Positions 25,878 through 38,214 of a stretch of 64,000 nucleotides of DNA are shown here, one piece after another. Source of the DNA: Pochonia chlamydosporia 170. Lineage: Eukaryota; Ascomycota; Sordariomycetes; Hypocreales; Clavicipitaceae. The notes beneath the pieces are model-generated. The model was not told the origin of the DNA. It worked only from the letters and a program-made list of their open reading frames with translations, and ran no database searches. The translations under genes were made by a program, and so were the position numbers. The stretch lies in NCBI RefSeq assembly GCF_001653235.2, contig NC_035790.1, forward strand, positions 1,674,001 to 1,738,000, read 5' to 3'. How positions within the stretch are numbered: position 1 is the first letter of the stretch; every line of letters begins with the position of its first letter.

Positions 25878-27176
25878 GTCCAACGGCCATTGTTATGAGA
25901 TATGACTGTCATGGCTACCCGGATATACCACACCCTTCTTCAATACTTGTTCCTTGATTGGGCGCTGAGCTTTTGTACTCCCCCATTTTTCCTTACTCTC
26001 CGTTCAGAACTACATATTGAGCAATCAATGTCGTCTCTTTCCCGTACTGGCTACGGCCATGGCCGGTTACAAACCCCCCTGTACCCACTACCACTGCCCC
26101 CAAACCTGCTTTCCGTATCATTGTCAATTTTCCTTGTTATCACCCTTCTCCTTTGTCACTTAGATACCCCGTGCAGGCTTGCAAAACATTTAATACCCCG
26201 TGATAAAAAAAAAAGCTGGGTTGGAAATAAGAAAGCAAGGAGGCATCTATAGACTTGGGAAAAGGGACCTGTTCGAATTGGATTGTGTGTACCAAGATTC
26301 TGTTTCCAATATCTTTTGTTCTTGATTACTATCCAAGATTCAACACAGTACTGTTCAGTGTAATTTATTCTTTTTCTCTTTAGTTTTTCTTTAGGGTTAA
26401 TAATGACCAAAAGAGCCTCATCTGTCAGTGGCAAACTCCAAATCAGGCATGATGTGCATCATGAACACGTCACACCAATGGCGGCTTTATGCATCACGGC
26501 CTAATACATAACCACGTGAAGGCGCACAAGATACCCCAATGGATCATGTACCTAAACACCAGGGTACCATGTTCATGCAGACGTCATAATGTGGAGAGAT
26601 TCAAATCCGTCAACGACACGCAAAAGAAATACGAGCCCAAAGCCGTAGAGACGAATGGGCGACTCCAGTTGACTTTCTTTTCCTTTTCGTATCCTTGCCC
26701 AGGGGATCCGGACTCCACATGGTTCGGCGGATAAGAGATGCAGATCGATCTGCAATGGATTTAACTTTTGATGGGACAAATATGGAGTACACGATGTAGA
26801 AAACAGATCATTTGACCCCCCGTTTCGAAAAGATGGAAAAGTTGAAACAAAGGTTCACCATTTCACGGCTTGGCAAGCGTCTGGGATATACAATTGGCCC
26901 ACTTGTTATCGATTATATTATCCATTACTGGTACTGTAACAAACCTAGAGTTCCCAGGTATACCCAGCACAAACCGATACCAAAGAGAGCAAAAATGTAC
27001 GCATAAAATGAAATGACAATGTATGCTCAATGGCTCCCCCTCCTGCTTTCAAATGAATGGCAGCACAAGGTCGCTAGCTGGGGAATTATTAAGTACTAAA
27101 AGTTTCGCCGCGTCGAATCACATAATCCATCCGTTCAGAAATACCAAAAACCCATCTCGTTTACTCGTAAAGGAAC
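25878..27176. other. intergenic between convergent genes
   Basis: These 1.3 kb separate the hypothetical gene (+) from the wall-protein gene (-), so both 3' ends fall here. The stretch is T-rich with A/T runs near 26205 and 26360-26395, suitable for 3' UTRs. No coding signal is recognised. Confidence 0.5.
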
Positions 27177-27948
27177 TTATCCGAGGTAAGCAAGGGCAGC
27201 GACGGCACCGGCGACGAAAGCCATGGGAGTAGCGCGGGCACCACCGTTGGGAACAGTGGTGGAAGCTGCGGTGGTGGACCTGGTGGAAGTGGACGACTGG
27301 GCTAAATTAGGGTGAAAACAAGTCATGTTAGCGGACAATTCATCAAATTGACTCTTGGGGGGGTTGGATTTGGGCAGCTGCTTACAAGTAGTGCTGGAGG
27401 GAGCACTGGTGGTAGAAGCAGCACTGGTGGTCTTGCTCAAGGTAGTGCTGCTGTCGGTGGTGCTGCTAGCAGTGCTGCTGGCGGTGGTGGAAGAAGCCTC
27501 GGTGGAGGAAGCAGTCTCCGAAGCGGTGCTGCTAGCATCAGTAGTGCTGGCGGTCGCGCCAGTACCGCTGTAGGTGAATTGCTTGGAGTAGTTGTCAAGA
27601 CCGTTGCCATTGTTCTTAATATAAAAGGCATAGGTGCCCGAGGGAAGACCAGATGGTGTCCAGGTGAAGGATTCGCCAGTAGCGCCGGCTAGTTGATTGT
27701 GTTAGTCGATGGGCACCTCAGTAGAAAATGGATCCAACTAAGGAGAACGTACTGGTAATGGTCTTGACATCCTTCAGATTACCGGAGCTACCTGTCTTGA
27801 GAACGATGGTGCATCCGCCCTGGCAGTTGTTGAACTTGAAGGTGAAGTTCTCGCCTTCGGTGATCTGGAACTTGTCGTTGAGGAACGAAGGGCGGTCGGC
27901 GGCAGCGACAAGGGCGGCAAGAGCCGAGAGGACAAGAGTGTACTGCAT
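27177..27948 (-). CDS. GPI-anchored Ser/Thr-rich cell-wall protein, Kre9/Knh1-like
   Basis: Predicted 207-aa secreted protein. Exons on the minus strand: 27948-27753, 27688-27386 and 27301-27177, with GT-AG introns of 64 and 84 bp. Residues 1-17 form a signal peptide (MQYTLVLSALAALVAAA). Residues about 20-110 form a Kre9/Knh1-type Ig-like domain, with ITEGENFTFKF, a CQGGC disulfide candidate, ESFTWTPSGLPSGTYAFYI and a terminal YSKQFTYSG. A low-complexity Ser/Thr/Ala tract follows (about 115-180), expected to be O-mannosylated. The C-terminus NGGARATPMAFVAGAVAALAYLG fits a GPI signal with the anchor near Asn-Gly-Gly. Function is inferred from the family: a structural or glucan-associated surface protein. 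Expansion or contraction of the Ser/Thr tract is likely between strains. Confidence 0.87.
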
Positions 27949-30900
27949 TTTGAGTAAACGCTGAATAGAGTATGCGAACGATTGTCAAGAAGAGTGCAAA
28001 CTGTGAAGAGAGTGTGGTTAGCAAAAAAAATGTTTTGCCTGTGTCGATGGCTTTCGCCCCTTTTGTATTACGCCAAGTTCGGTTCTACTTGAGGCGTGCC
28101 TGCGCAATTTGGAGACCCGTCCGCCCAGAATTAAACGAAAGTCCACATGGAGTCTGGTCAAGTCCATGTCGGACTGGCAATTTGACCCGAGGAAGAAGGG
28201 CTAGACGAGGCCAGAGACCTCAGCAGTTGCAGTCTACGCGCGAACAGCGAGTGGCAAGAGCTACCCACGAGTCCGACGCCGCCTTCAACCAGGGTGTGGG
28301 TTTAAGGCTGAGACAATCAATTGATGGAGTGTCAGCTGAGGACAGGAGATCTGCAGCAGCTCTGCTCCATCATTGTAGAGGCAGAGGACTGGATTCAATC
28401 AATGTCCTCTTTGCTTCAGGGGAAAGCACCAACAGCAATAGCCTGAACACTCGCTCGGCATCGCTGACACTCGCGACATTGGCCGCCACGGCACACTACC
28501 CCAGACGAACCGGCTGCCAATTCTCGCTCGTCTGGTCGACGGGTGCGATGGTGTCTCAACCGTGGCAAAAACAACAAACAACAGGAAACGGGGTGAAGAT
28601 CCACGGATTTCGACAGCACTTACAAGATGCGACGGTGTGAATGCTCAGGGTGGACAAGGCCAAACGATTGTACAAGCCGTCGACGAAATATTATTACGGA
28701 GGATCAAGAGAAGAAGAAGGGGGAAACAGGATCAACTACGGGCAGATGAGGCGCACCCCAGATTGAAATAGATTTCACAGCTGGACTGGACTTGCTCGAC
28801 CTGGGGCAAGCCGATGGATTGTGGATGAGGCGGCAAATTATCCACCCCATGTCCAAAGCTCAAGTGGTCGATGTACCTCGTCGTGGCCGTGGTTCATTAC
28901 ATTCCAGGTCCAGGAACCACCAACAGCAAGCAAGCCATTCAGCCTAGCTCGGAACCCGTTCGCTAGGTCGCTTGGCCTGAGGTGTGCTGCCTTGGAGGCA
29001 TTTGATGGACACTCACGGCACAAGCGGAGGCTTGAAGGACCCCTTGTGGCCAAGCCTGGTGAGTGTCCACACCTCCATTTTAAAAAGGGCCAGAAACATC
29101 TCCGTGCCTGGCGCAGAACCTTGGCCATGGGCGCTGACGATGTCGACGGGATGGCCAGTGTGTCTTCCTTTGGTCGATGGCAAGAACACATGAGAGAACA
29201 AATACCGTCAAGGAATGGCCATGTTAGTCATTGACAACACAGTTCACCAATTCAATAACATTGAGTGACATGTCGGAATTTGGCATTTCTCCAGCTTTAC
29301 CAGCTTTACCAGCTGTAAGCCTCGCCCCTGGTCCAATGAAACGCTTGGGCCAACTGTGGCGATAGCCAGGCTGTTACAATTTGGCATTGGGCAATCCAAT
29401 CGCGGAAGCAAGAACCTCCAAAATGCCTCTGAAAACATCAATATCAGCAAGACAAAGCGGTGTCACTCACATTTAAGCCGCCAGCTTCATACAATATCCT
29501 GGCGCAAGCTTTTTCGTTGACGTCAAGACCCAAATTGCTCAGTCCATGGCTCCGCCTTGTGATGCACTGTCATATGAGTCGCACCATCAATAACCAGAAA
29601 CAACCTGACTCCAGCAAACAGTGACCCGATGGCTCCAAACAGTAAGATGGAAATGGAGGGATGTGCAAGCTGTAGCACCCCTTATTATTATGACACAATT
29701 GCACGCGAACCAACTTTGGTCTTTTGGTCTTGGGGGTTCGCCGTAAACTTGCATCACGAAACATGGCGGCGGCAGCATTTGATGAGCGAACCCAGGGGTC
29801 AGCATCGTCACGCCAGTGAGAAATCGGCTGTCGCCTACCTGTGTCAATGTGACAACAGGCAAAAGATGCAGTTGGCCAGCCTCGGGTCCAACGTTGGGTG
29901 CCACCAATTTCAAAGGTCTTTACTGGATAATCATCACCGCGCCATGCCCAAAGAAGCAACTGCACCTGCTTCACCGGAAACTTGGGCCTGGTACCTCATG
30001 GTCAATCCGTCAGGCAATGCTCTGTTGCCACATGCGCTGTTTGGCAGTTGACCGTGACGACCCAGGGCGCTAGGGACTCGCATTGCAGAACTTGTCGCAG
30101 TCCTCAACCCTGAAGATTTTTTTTATTTTTATTTTTTTGCCTTGGCCTACAGTTGTGTCTCAGAACCTCGCGATTTTGTAGACAACCAGTGTTAGCGCGC
30201 ACCCGCGTCGCGTACTTGGACTTGGATGGAGCTGCGCCTCCTTTCAACGAGACTTCCCTCCCGCAACGGATTGTCCCATCAACCCACATGTGCACCTCGA
30301 CGCCACACCCTCTCAGCATATGGACTGAGCCGAGAACAATCCATCCAATCTCTCTGGGGCTGTGCTCTTTGTTCCACGCTTAACTTGACTGGTGGATGTT
30401 CCAGATTGTGCACCTTGGTGACGACGCCGACCTCCAAGTCAGCGACTTTTCAACTAGCGCAACAGCTGAAAACAAGAGTGATGACCATGTTGCCACGTCA
30501 ATTCTACATTGGTCAATTTGTTTTTCCAAAATTGTCAACTGCCGAGCTCGTATCGAGATGCGGCTCTGTCCGCCAAATGATCAATTGGATGCTACGATGG
30601 AATTTTTCTACCCACCAGACTCACTGTCAAGGTATCACTATGTCCCTATTTGCTAAATGGGGGGGAAACACCAGGTTGCGACTCCCTGCCGGATTGTCCG
30701 TCCTGTCCAAGCATCGCATGCAGTCTCGTGTCTCGGCTTGCTAATTTGCACCATCGGCCGTCAAAAGGGTGACTGACTGTGCGAACTGATCCGCATTTAG
30801 ATATTAGTTCGTCCATCGACAACCTTTTTGCGACAAAGACTCAGATGGCATGCGGCTGTGTCCCTCACAAACAGTTCGTAGCCTTCCGTGCCAAGATACA

Positions 30901-31448
30901 GGTCCCCGCCTCGAACCAAGTTTGGGAGTTATGGAAGCGCTTCATCTTCATTCCTCGCTCGGAAAATCCCACATAATTGCGTCACAGAGAGTCACTAAAA
31001 ACACGCTAATCAAGTCGGAGCTCAGCAGCAACAGCAGGGTCTTGACAAAGAAACAAAAAAGAAAGAGTTCCCATTATTTTGAATTACACTACGTATTGAG
31101 AGCGCGTTTGTTTTTGCGACTAAAATGCCCCGGTTCCCACCACTCCATTCAAAGAAAATAGCAACGAGCTTCCGTACTCAAATCACGTCCGTATTGCGGT
31201 CGGGAAATGATCATCTAATGTATGTGTAGTATTGTGTGCTGTGTGGTGCCAGTCGTGCCCATCCCACTGGTCGATAATCCGTGCTAGAAGATAAAAGAAG
31301 AAACTGTAAATAAAACCCGCTGCCGGTCCAGGCTTCGTCGTCGTCGCAACTCGTCAATGTTCGCGAGACGAGACGCACCAAATTTTGATGTTATGAATTA
31401 TGATATATGTGAAATACCAGCCCCCTCTCCTGTCATTTTCGGAGTAGT
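27949..31448. other. intergenic, no gene recognised
   Basis: About 3.5 kb. The part next to 27948 is the promoter of the wall-protein gene; the part before 31448 is the UGP1 3' UTR. A frame of 222 codons at 27972-28640 (+) runs antiparallel through that promoter. It has no domain and contains basic low-complexity sequence, so it is not called. A short tandem CCAGCTTTAC repeat is at about 29291-29315, and a T/A tract is at 30117-30138. Confidence 0.45.
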
Positions 31449-33738
31449 TTAGTGCTCCAGCAGACGCAAGCTACCCTGAACAACGACGTTTTCGAGGATG
31501 GAACCAGGAGGGATGTCGATAGTGCTGCCCTCGGTGGCGACAATAATGACAGTTCCCTTAAGGGTGACACCGCGACCCAGGTTGACGGCGCCAGTAATGG
31601 TAAGATGGTCGAGCTCGAGGACCTTGGGGATGGAAGGAATGTGCTTCTGGAAATCAGAAACCTTCTTGAAGTCACCTCCAAGCTTGATGAGAGGAGCGTC
31701 GCCGAATCGAGCAGCACTCATCTGCAGCTGGCCGTGCTTGAGGGTGTACAGGTCGGATTTGACCAGCATGAGGTCGGAGCAGGTCTTGACTGGCAAGAAG
31801 CGTCTGCGGGGAACATTGACACCGTGAGCGTTGTTGAAGTGTCTGATGGCAGCACCAACAGCAGTCTCGAGTTGCAGAATGGAAATATCAGACTCTCCCT
31901 TCTTGTCTCCGGGGATTGTCTTGCCATTGGGGATAATCTCCATCTCCAATTCATCATTCTCAACTACGCGCTTGATAGCGTTGAGGTTGAGCCAGATGTT
32001 GTTGGTGTTGAAGTACTTGAACTTCTTGATAGACTTGAACTCGTTGACGTGCTCTTTGGGAACCTGCGCAATTTCGAGCAGGCGAACAGAGCCTTCGTAG
32101 TCAATAATGGTACCACCTTTGACGTCTGCTTTGGTCTTGTTGGTCAACTCCATAATGTACTCGGCCTTGGTCTCAACCATGTGCTGAAGAATGCGCAGAT
32201 CAACGACGGCGCCCAGATTGTCAACATTAGAGAGGAAGATGATCTCAATGCCACGCTCCAATAGCTTGTCAAGGACACCAGAGTTATACAGAGACTCGAA
32301 GACGTCACCGTGTCCGGGAGGGTACCACTCGGAGATGGGAGACTTGAAGTCCTTGGGGACTGGCAGGAGCGAGTCCTTGTAAATTCGGGGGTATCGGGAC
32401 TGGTTGAAGGTGAGGATATCGACATTGTGGCCTTCGTATTTCTTGATAATGGCAGCAGTATCATCGTTGGTGTTGAACGAGTTCATGAGGAGGAAGGGAA
32501 CATTGACGTCGTAGGTGCGGTTAAGGAACTCAATTTGTCGCACTGAAAGATCGAGGAAAGACATGCCGTCACGGACCTCAATCACAGACTTGGGGCCGAC
32601 GCAACCCATGGAGGTACCCAAACCACCATTGAGTTTCAGCACTGCAAGCTTGTTGAGGAAGTTGACAGATTCTGAGTTGGCAAGGTCTTCATAGTCGACA
32701 ACCTGACCCTGTGCTGGGGGAGCAATACGGTCCCAGTCGCTAAGAAATATGTGTTAGCTCTACGATTCCCGTGGCGTCGGCTCGCTGCGATCTAATTGGG
32801 GAACATACACGGCATTGCCTTTAGCTTTGTCGTTTAGATAGCGACGGAATAGCGAGAAGAAGTTGTCCATCTCGGTCTCAAACAGCTAGACATCACAAAG
32901 GCAGTCAGCCTAGGCTCCCCAACATTTGCGGGTCTCACCCGCTCTCAGGGGTTGGAGTAATACCTTCTTGTCATTAGGGTCCTCGACAGTCTCGGCGAGG
33001 TTGGTGAGGGCATTGCGCATCTGAGCTGCCGCGACATTGGTAGAGGTGTTTTCGAAAGCCTGTGAGCATTCAATTAGTAGGCTGCAGCCAGTGCTGAGTG
33101 GTGTATCTGGCATGGCTGGGGAAGTAGGCGGTGCAGCTGGCGGGGGCGCAAGACAATGAGGCTATCACAGGGAGATGTTGAGGACCGTCAACTTCAAAGA
33201 CTCCAAAAGACAGGCAGCAGAAGAGCTAGGCGCCCACTGCTTCTATGCCAGACCTTGAAAGTTCGAAAGAAAACGCAGATGCCCCATCACGGAGACTCAT
33301 CTCTCATCAAGGTGCCAGATCAGGAACTGTGCCCCAAGCTCATCACCCTGTCCAAGCTCCCTGTCCAAGCTCCTTGATGAAGCTCCGTGTTCAAACATGG
33401 CCCTCAGAAATAACACAGCCACGTTTGTATCATATCAGGGCACCGCAAGCTCGCGCCCAACAGCTGTAGTGAATGATTTGTGTCTTGCCAGCAAGCAAGT
33501 CAACAAAGAGCCAAACAAGGAGGCCAGCAACAAATGTGCTGTTTCATAGCCCGCGACCAGGGGTGTGCAAGCTAATTAAAGCATTTGGGAAGCTGCAGGA
33601 GCTTAGAAAGAAGCATTTACTCACCATGTGGCTACGAGTCTTGCCATGATGACGCTTCTCAAAGCCGTTGTCGTCGCCGCTGTTCTGGCCGGCAGGCTTC
33701 AGGTGCGAGGGGAGAGCGCTCTTTACGACGCCAGCCAT
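31449..33738 (-). CDS. UGP1: UTP-glucose-1-phosphate uridylyltransferase
   Basis: Predicted 525-aa cytosolic enzyme making UDP-glucose from UTP and glucose-1-phosphate, the donor for glucans, glycogen, trehalose and glycoproteins. Exons on the minus strand: 33738-33625, 33059-32964, 32885-32809 and 32739-31449. All junctions are GT-AG and in frame. The nucleotide-binding loop [12 protein letters not shown] lies at about residues 131-142. Further family hallmarks are [11 protein letters not shown], the catalytic-core segments WYPPGHGD and [19 protein letters not shown], and [14 protein letters not shown]. The C-terminal left-handed beta-helix ([18 protein letters not shown]) ends in LRLLEH. 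Length matches the yeast enzyme (about 500 aa). Intron 1 is 565 bp, much longer than its neighbours, and contains a short direct repeat of CTGTCCAAGCTCC near 33350-33372. Confidence 0.96.
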
Positions 33739-36700
33739 TGTGTACAAGTCTCGTAAATTCGTGTAACAAGTTGAACTCGATACTTTCGTGGAGTATGAAA
33801 GGAAAGCTATCGAACCGAAAGCTCAGTCAAAGCGATTCGGGACGAGAGTGAATTGGAGAAACAAGAGGAATGAAGAAAACAAGTTGAGGTTGAGAGACGT
33901 CTGGTCAATAATAATGAAGCCAGGAAGGCGGGGCAGGGGGCAGGTCTGGTGGCAGTCTGCAAGTGGTGGGGGGGACTAGCTCGCTTTGAGGAATTGAGCT
34001 CCCCAGCCAATTCTGCATGCACCAGACATTGCACGCAATCTGGCGATGGAGCTGCTTCAACCAGACCAGATGTTCAATGTTGGGCTGGCAAATTTGTGGC
34101 CCCTGCAACCAGTTGGGTGCCCACTAACAGGCTTTTTTAGAAACTACTTCCTTGGTGTGGAGGGGCGACGGCGGCAACGAGTAGGAGTGGACAGACTTGG
34201 CTGGACATGGCTGGGAGCTCACAATGACAACCAACATTGAAGCAGCTCTACAGAGGCAATCTTCAACACCTTCCTTTCAAAGAGGGGCAAACATGTTGAC
34301 GTCAGGAAGACGGCCTGAATAGCACAATGATGTGCATCAGCGGACGATCTTGTCAAGATTCGCGGCACACCAGCATGAAGCAGAGGAGAAGACCTTTCAA
34401 CCATTTTGATAGAACGAAAGGGGGCGGTATTATCATCGTTGTGTCCAGGTGGTGTCCGTGTCCGTGTCCATGTTTATCAGGTCCATGCTTCGACATCGGG
34501 CAGATATCGACTCGACAAGGGATGCGAAAAATAAAAATCCCCTCGTGCAAGTAATTAATAGTACAGCACGGGATTTTTAGCTTGGAGATCAACACATGCT
34601 GCTCCATCAAGCCCCCTTGCCAATGTACTGTATGTGCTCCGTACTCCGTAGATGGGATTATCTATTTCCATCACTTCTCACCTTGCGGCATCGCAATTTC
34701 TTCCCGCTGGCTGGCAAATCTCATCAAAACCGCTCAGCTTCTGTCTAATCGTCCATCCCCACCACGGTGCTACAGCCACGGGGCGAAACAAGCGAAAGCA
34801 CCTTCGAAATGTGGGCACGTCGAGCAATAAACGGGTCGAACAAGGCAGTGACCCCGGTGATATCGCGCAGCTAAGCCTTCTAGGTTGGTCCAATTATTGT
34901 GCGCAATCTGTGCATCTGCGTCAACTGGTCTGTTTGTGCTTCGGATGATTGCATTGCAGGTAGGTGTTGGTTGAGGTGGTGAGCTGCCAATGTCATGGTG
35001 AACTGCACGCCATCGCATCTAGTGCTGGTCAAAACGACATGACCAGACATGGACCATCAGGGACTTTGACCAACATCTGGAAGGATTGTGGCAGAAGAGA
35101 GTGTGGCTGCATATCGCGGACACGCCGCTGCAAAGGGCGAAAATTTTGGCATGGCAAGAAAAAAAATCAACGATTGATATGAGCCATCTCAAACGCTAGA
35201 ACCCAACAACTTGGAATACGATGTGAATGGATTGCTGATTATCGGGTTAGCTCGCAGATGCCGTTGAAGTTTTTTTCTTCCCACCCGCCGTTTCCAACGT
35301 TCCTTCCTTTTCCCGCCTCTACCTGTACCTACTTCGGCTCGGGTTCGGCGACAATTCCTGCCACCACTTGACCATGGCCATCTCTGCAACCTGCCAAGTC
35401 GCATCAATATTTTTGATGTTTGTCCTCGCTCAACTCAACTGGTTGATCGAATATTTCGCACTGCACCCAATGACACAGTCCAGCTACGCTTCAAATCCTG
35501 AATATCGGCCAGCGTCAGGCATGTCAGCTGCCGCATCATAGCACCTCAATAAGTGTCAGTAGGTTCATGCTGTTCGACCGCCAATATTCGATATTATTGC
35601 TGGTTTTGATTGCTATTTTTGTGCCGCATGTAATGCAAATCCGGCCCGTCTTGTCCCAAACGCATTTCGGTGCTGCTCGTTTCGCCAAAGAGAACCAAGG
35701 CACCTGAGATGAGAGCAATATCAATAATTTCGCGTCACCACGCAGCCTTGCCGCATCTGGAGAGCTCAGGGGCTACCACCGAGCAATAAAATTGGCAACT
35801 CGCAAACCGGCCGACTTTGGACATTGGCTGAGATTTGTCTTGGCTCAGATACGCAGGAGAGTACATAACTACAAGTTCGAGTACGCTGGCTAATCTTGCT
35901 GCAAATGGCCCCTCGATCAAGACGAGTTGCAAAGACCCAATGGTACGGATAAAGATGTTGTGCAAACCCAAGGCAAGCGACAAATCATCATTTCTACAAT
36001 GACATCTGCACCGTCTCATCCTTGCACCTCGAATTCTAGAAGGCCGGCCTCACCGGAAGCCCATCCGTGACACGTGGGGACGGCATTGGTCACTTCAATG
36101 TTTGACATGGCCGAATGTCTCCGGTTTGACCGGGTCTACCAGCCTGGGCAGAAACCTGGACTGGAACCTGGGTTCGCCACTGTAATAAACACCCTGAGAA
36201 TCAAAACATTGCTTCTCAATGAACCGTGATGTGGTGTTGTTGTTGTTGTTGTTGGCGGCGGCTTCTTTCAGATATTGGCCACAGGCGGCAAGTAGTCACA
36301 AAGAAACTGCTTTCATTGCGTATCCATCCATCACAGACACTGTTTCAACCAAAACCAGGCAACATGGTCACACGCAAACCACGAGACGGTCTGCGATCAA
36401 AAATCCAAACTGAAGCACGCTCATTCCATGTTTCAGCATTGCAGTAACGCTGGACATAACTCACTTCCTATTGTTGCTACTCCGCGAGGGCAAAGTAAAT
36501 CGTATCGGCACAAAGCCAAGTGACTCTGTTCCAGGACCAGCGGCGGCCAATCCATGCCTTAGTCAGCCGCGGTCCAACCCAAGAACAACGTTGCATCCAC
36601 CTTCTTGTGCCTTCTCCCTCCGCAAGTTCACCAAACACTGGATTCCCGGCCGCCATGGACACCAAATTCGGCACACAATTCGTTCCATGACCTGTGAGGA

Positions 36701-37195
36701 AAAGGCATCTCCGCCTATCGTCCACTGCTCGTGGCTGGTCCATGACTCAATTTGGCACAACCGACAACCGATAACTCAGATGCCAGCCGCCGTGCCGTTG
36801 TTCACATTCCGGCATCACAGTGCTCGTGGCCATTCACTACCATTCCGTGTGGAGTCTGGGGCACTTGGCGTTTCCGTAAGAACCGGACCTGACTCCAGAC
36901 TGTGAAGCTTGAACCTTTTATTTCTTTCTTCTTTCTTTCTTCTTCGCATTTTGATTGTTGTCTTTTGCAAGTCCTTTCACACGAGAAACACTTCCTGTTG
37001 TCCATCCAGTGTCTTTGCCGAACCCCCTTCATAAGCCCTCCCGGAGCATCAACGTCATCTTCATCGTCGCCGGCCGGCATCAGTATCCACTTTCACCGAC
37101 ATCGTCCTTCTTCATCTTGCGGCGGACGATAACGATCCCCAAACTTTTTGGACTTTTCTGGCACATCTTGAATACAAACTCTTCCGTCTCCGATA
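33739..37195. other. divergent intergenic region UGP1 / GIG1-like
   Basis: About 3.5 kb between two divergent start codons. It must include both promoters. Near UGP1 there is a purine-rich stretch (pyrimidine-rich on its coding strand), and near the GIG1-like gene a CTTT-rich tract at about 36917-36950. A (GTT)n run is at 36235-36254 and TACTCCGTA is at 34630. Frames up to 144 codons are present but none is recognised. Confidence 0.45.
36917..36950 (+). promoter_or_regulatory. pyrimidine tract of GIG1-like promoter
   Basis: A run of TTTCTTTCTTCTTTC repeats lies 250-280 bp before the GIG1-like start codon, on its coding strand. Such CT tracts are common just upstream of transcription starts in filamentous fungi. 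It is also a microsatellite and may simply vary in length. Confidence 0.4.
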
Positions 37196-37933
37196 ATGGG
37201 CTCCCTCGATGTCGTTCCCTATTGGCAGGTCAACTGTCCTCCACACGAATGGACCGTTGAATGCCCTCCGTTCCTCGCCAGCCTCAACGAAAAGGACCGT
37301 CGTATCGTTGGCACGCCAGATTCCGCCTTCCAAGTTCTCACTTGGGAAGAGGTCTGCACAATCATTCAGGAGAACCGCCTGGAAGCCTTTCAGAGAATCC
37401 CTTCTGAGCTGAGACGCTACAAGGCCTTCACTTTCAAACTAGCCAAGCAATACGGCAGCATTGCTAGCTTCATCCTCCAAGAACGATTACGCTGGGAAGC
37501 TCCTATCCAGGCCAGGGGAAGGCCGTTCCAGTATGCAGACGATATCAAGATTCTCTGGAACGACTGGCCCTATGGACTGGACAAGAAGGTCGTCCACCTC
37601 GTTGTCTGGACCAAATTCGAGTTGAAGGCCAATCAAGTGAATGGGGACTTGACAGAAGAGGCTAGAGCAGAGATTGACGCGTTTGTGACCAAGACGTTCC
37701 GATCAAGGGTTCCAGCCGAAAACGTAAGTGTCCGACTTGAACGCACTCTCTAGTTGAAGAGCGTGAGTATGAATGCTAATAATTCGCAGGTCATGTGGTT
37801 CAAGAATTGGGCGGCGCTAAAGTCGATTCACGCCGTTGAACACTTCCACGTTATGATGTACGATCCTGATCCCGAGTTTATTCGCGAAGTGACCAACGGC
37901 GACGTGCCTCAGTGCGCAAAAGCAGACTTGTAA
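37196..37933 (+). CDS. N-acetylglucosamine-induced protein 1-like (DUF3605)
   Basis: Predicted 223-aa soluble protein of the DUF3605 family, to which Candida GlcNAc-induced protein Gig1 belongs. Exons 37196-37723 and 37790-37933 with a 66-bp GTAAGT...CAG intron. Family features are [15 protein letters not shown] N-terminus, [18 protein letters not shown], a [20 protein letters not shown] block and a C-terminal [20 protein letters not shown] segment followed by acidic residues. No signal peptide or transmembrane segment is seen. The biochemical activity of the family is not established, so the name should not be read as a function. It is convergent with the FolB gene, with 281 bp between stop codons. 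The ATG at 37196 has A at -3. Confidence 0.88.
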
Positions 37934-38214
37934 TTTCGAATAGCGTCACACTTCTCTTCATTGCATTGTTTTCCTTTTGGAGTTTACTCGGCACGGTATG
38001 ATTTGAAATGACACGTAGAGTGATAGAATGGTATTAGACCAAGATTAGATAGACTAGAGCATTTGATAGCGAATTAGAGCAAGTGAGCCAGATAGATATC
38101 CGTGGCATTTAGACACTTGTATCCAGTACGAGTTTAAAGTAGACGGCGTCATTACACACGCTTACCTGCGTATTTTGAACAAATTCAATATATTTTTACG
38201 TCTCTTTAGTTCCA

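Noticed and set aside
27972..28640. 222-codon plus-strand ORF
   Set aside because: It runs through the promoter of the divergent wall-protein gene, is Arg/Gln/Ser low complexity, and has no motif.
31452..32264. 270-codon plus-strand ORF
   Set aside because: It is the antisense shadow of the UGP1 coding exon.
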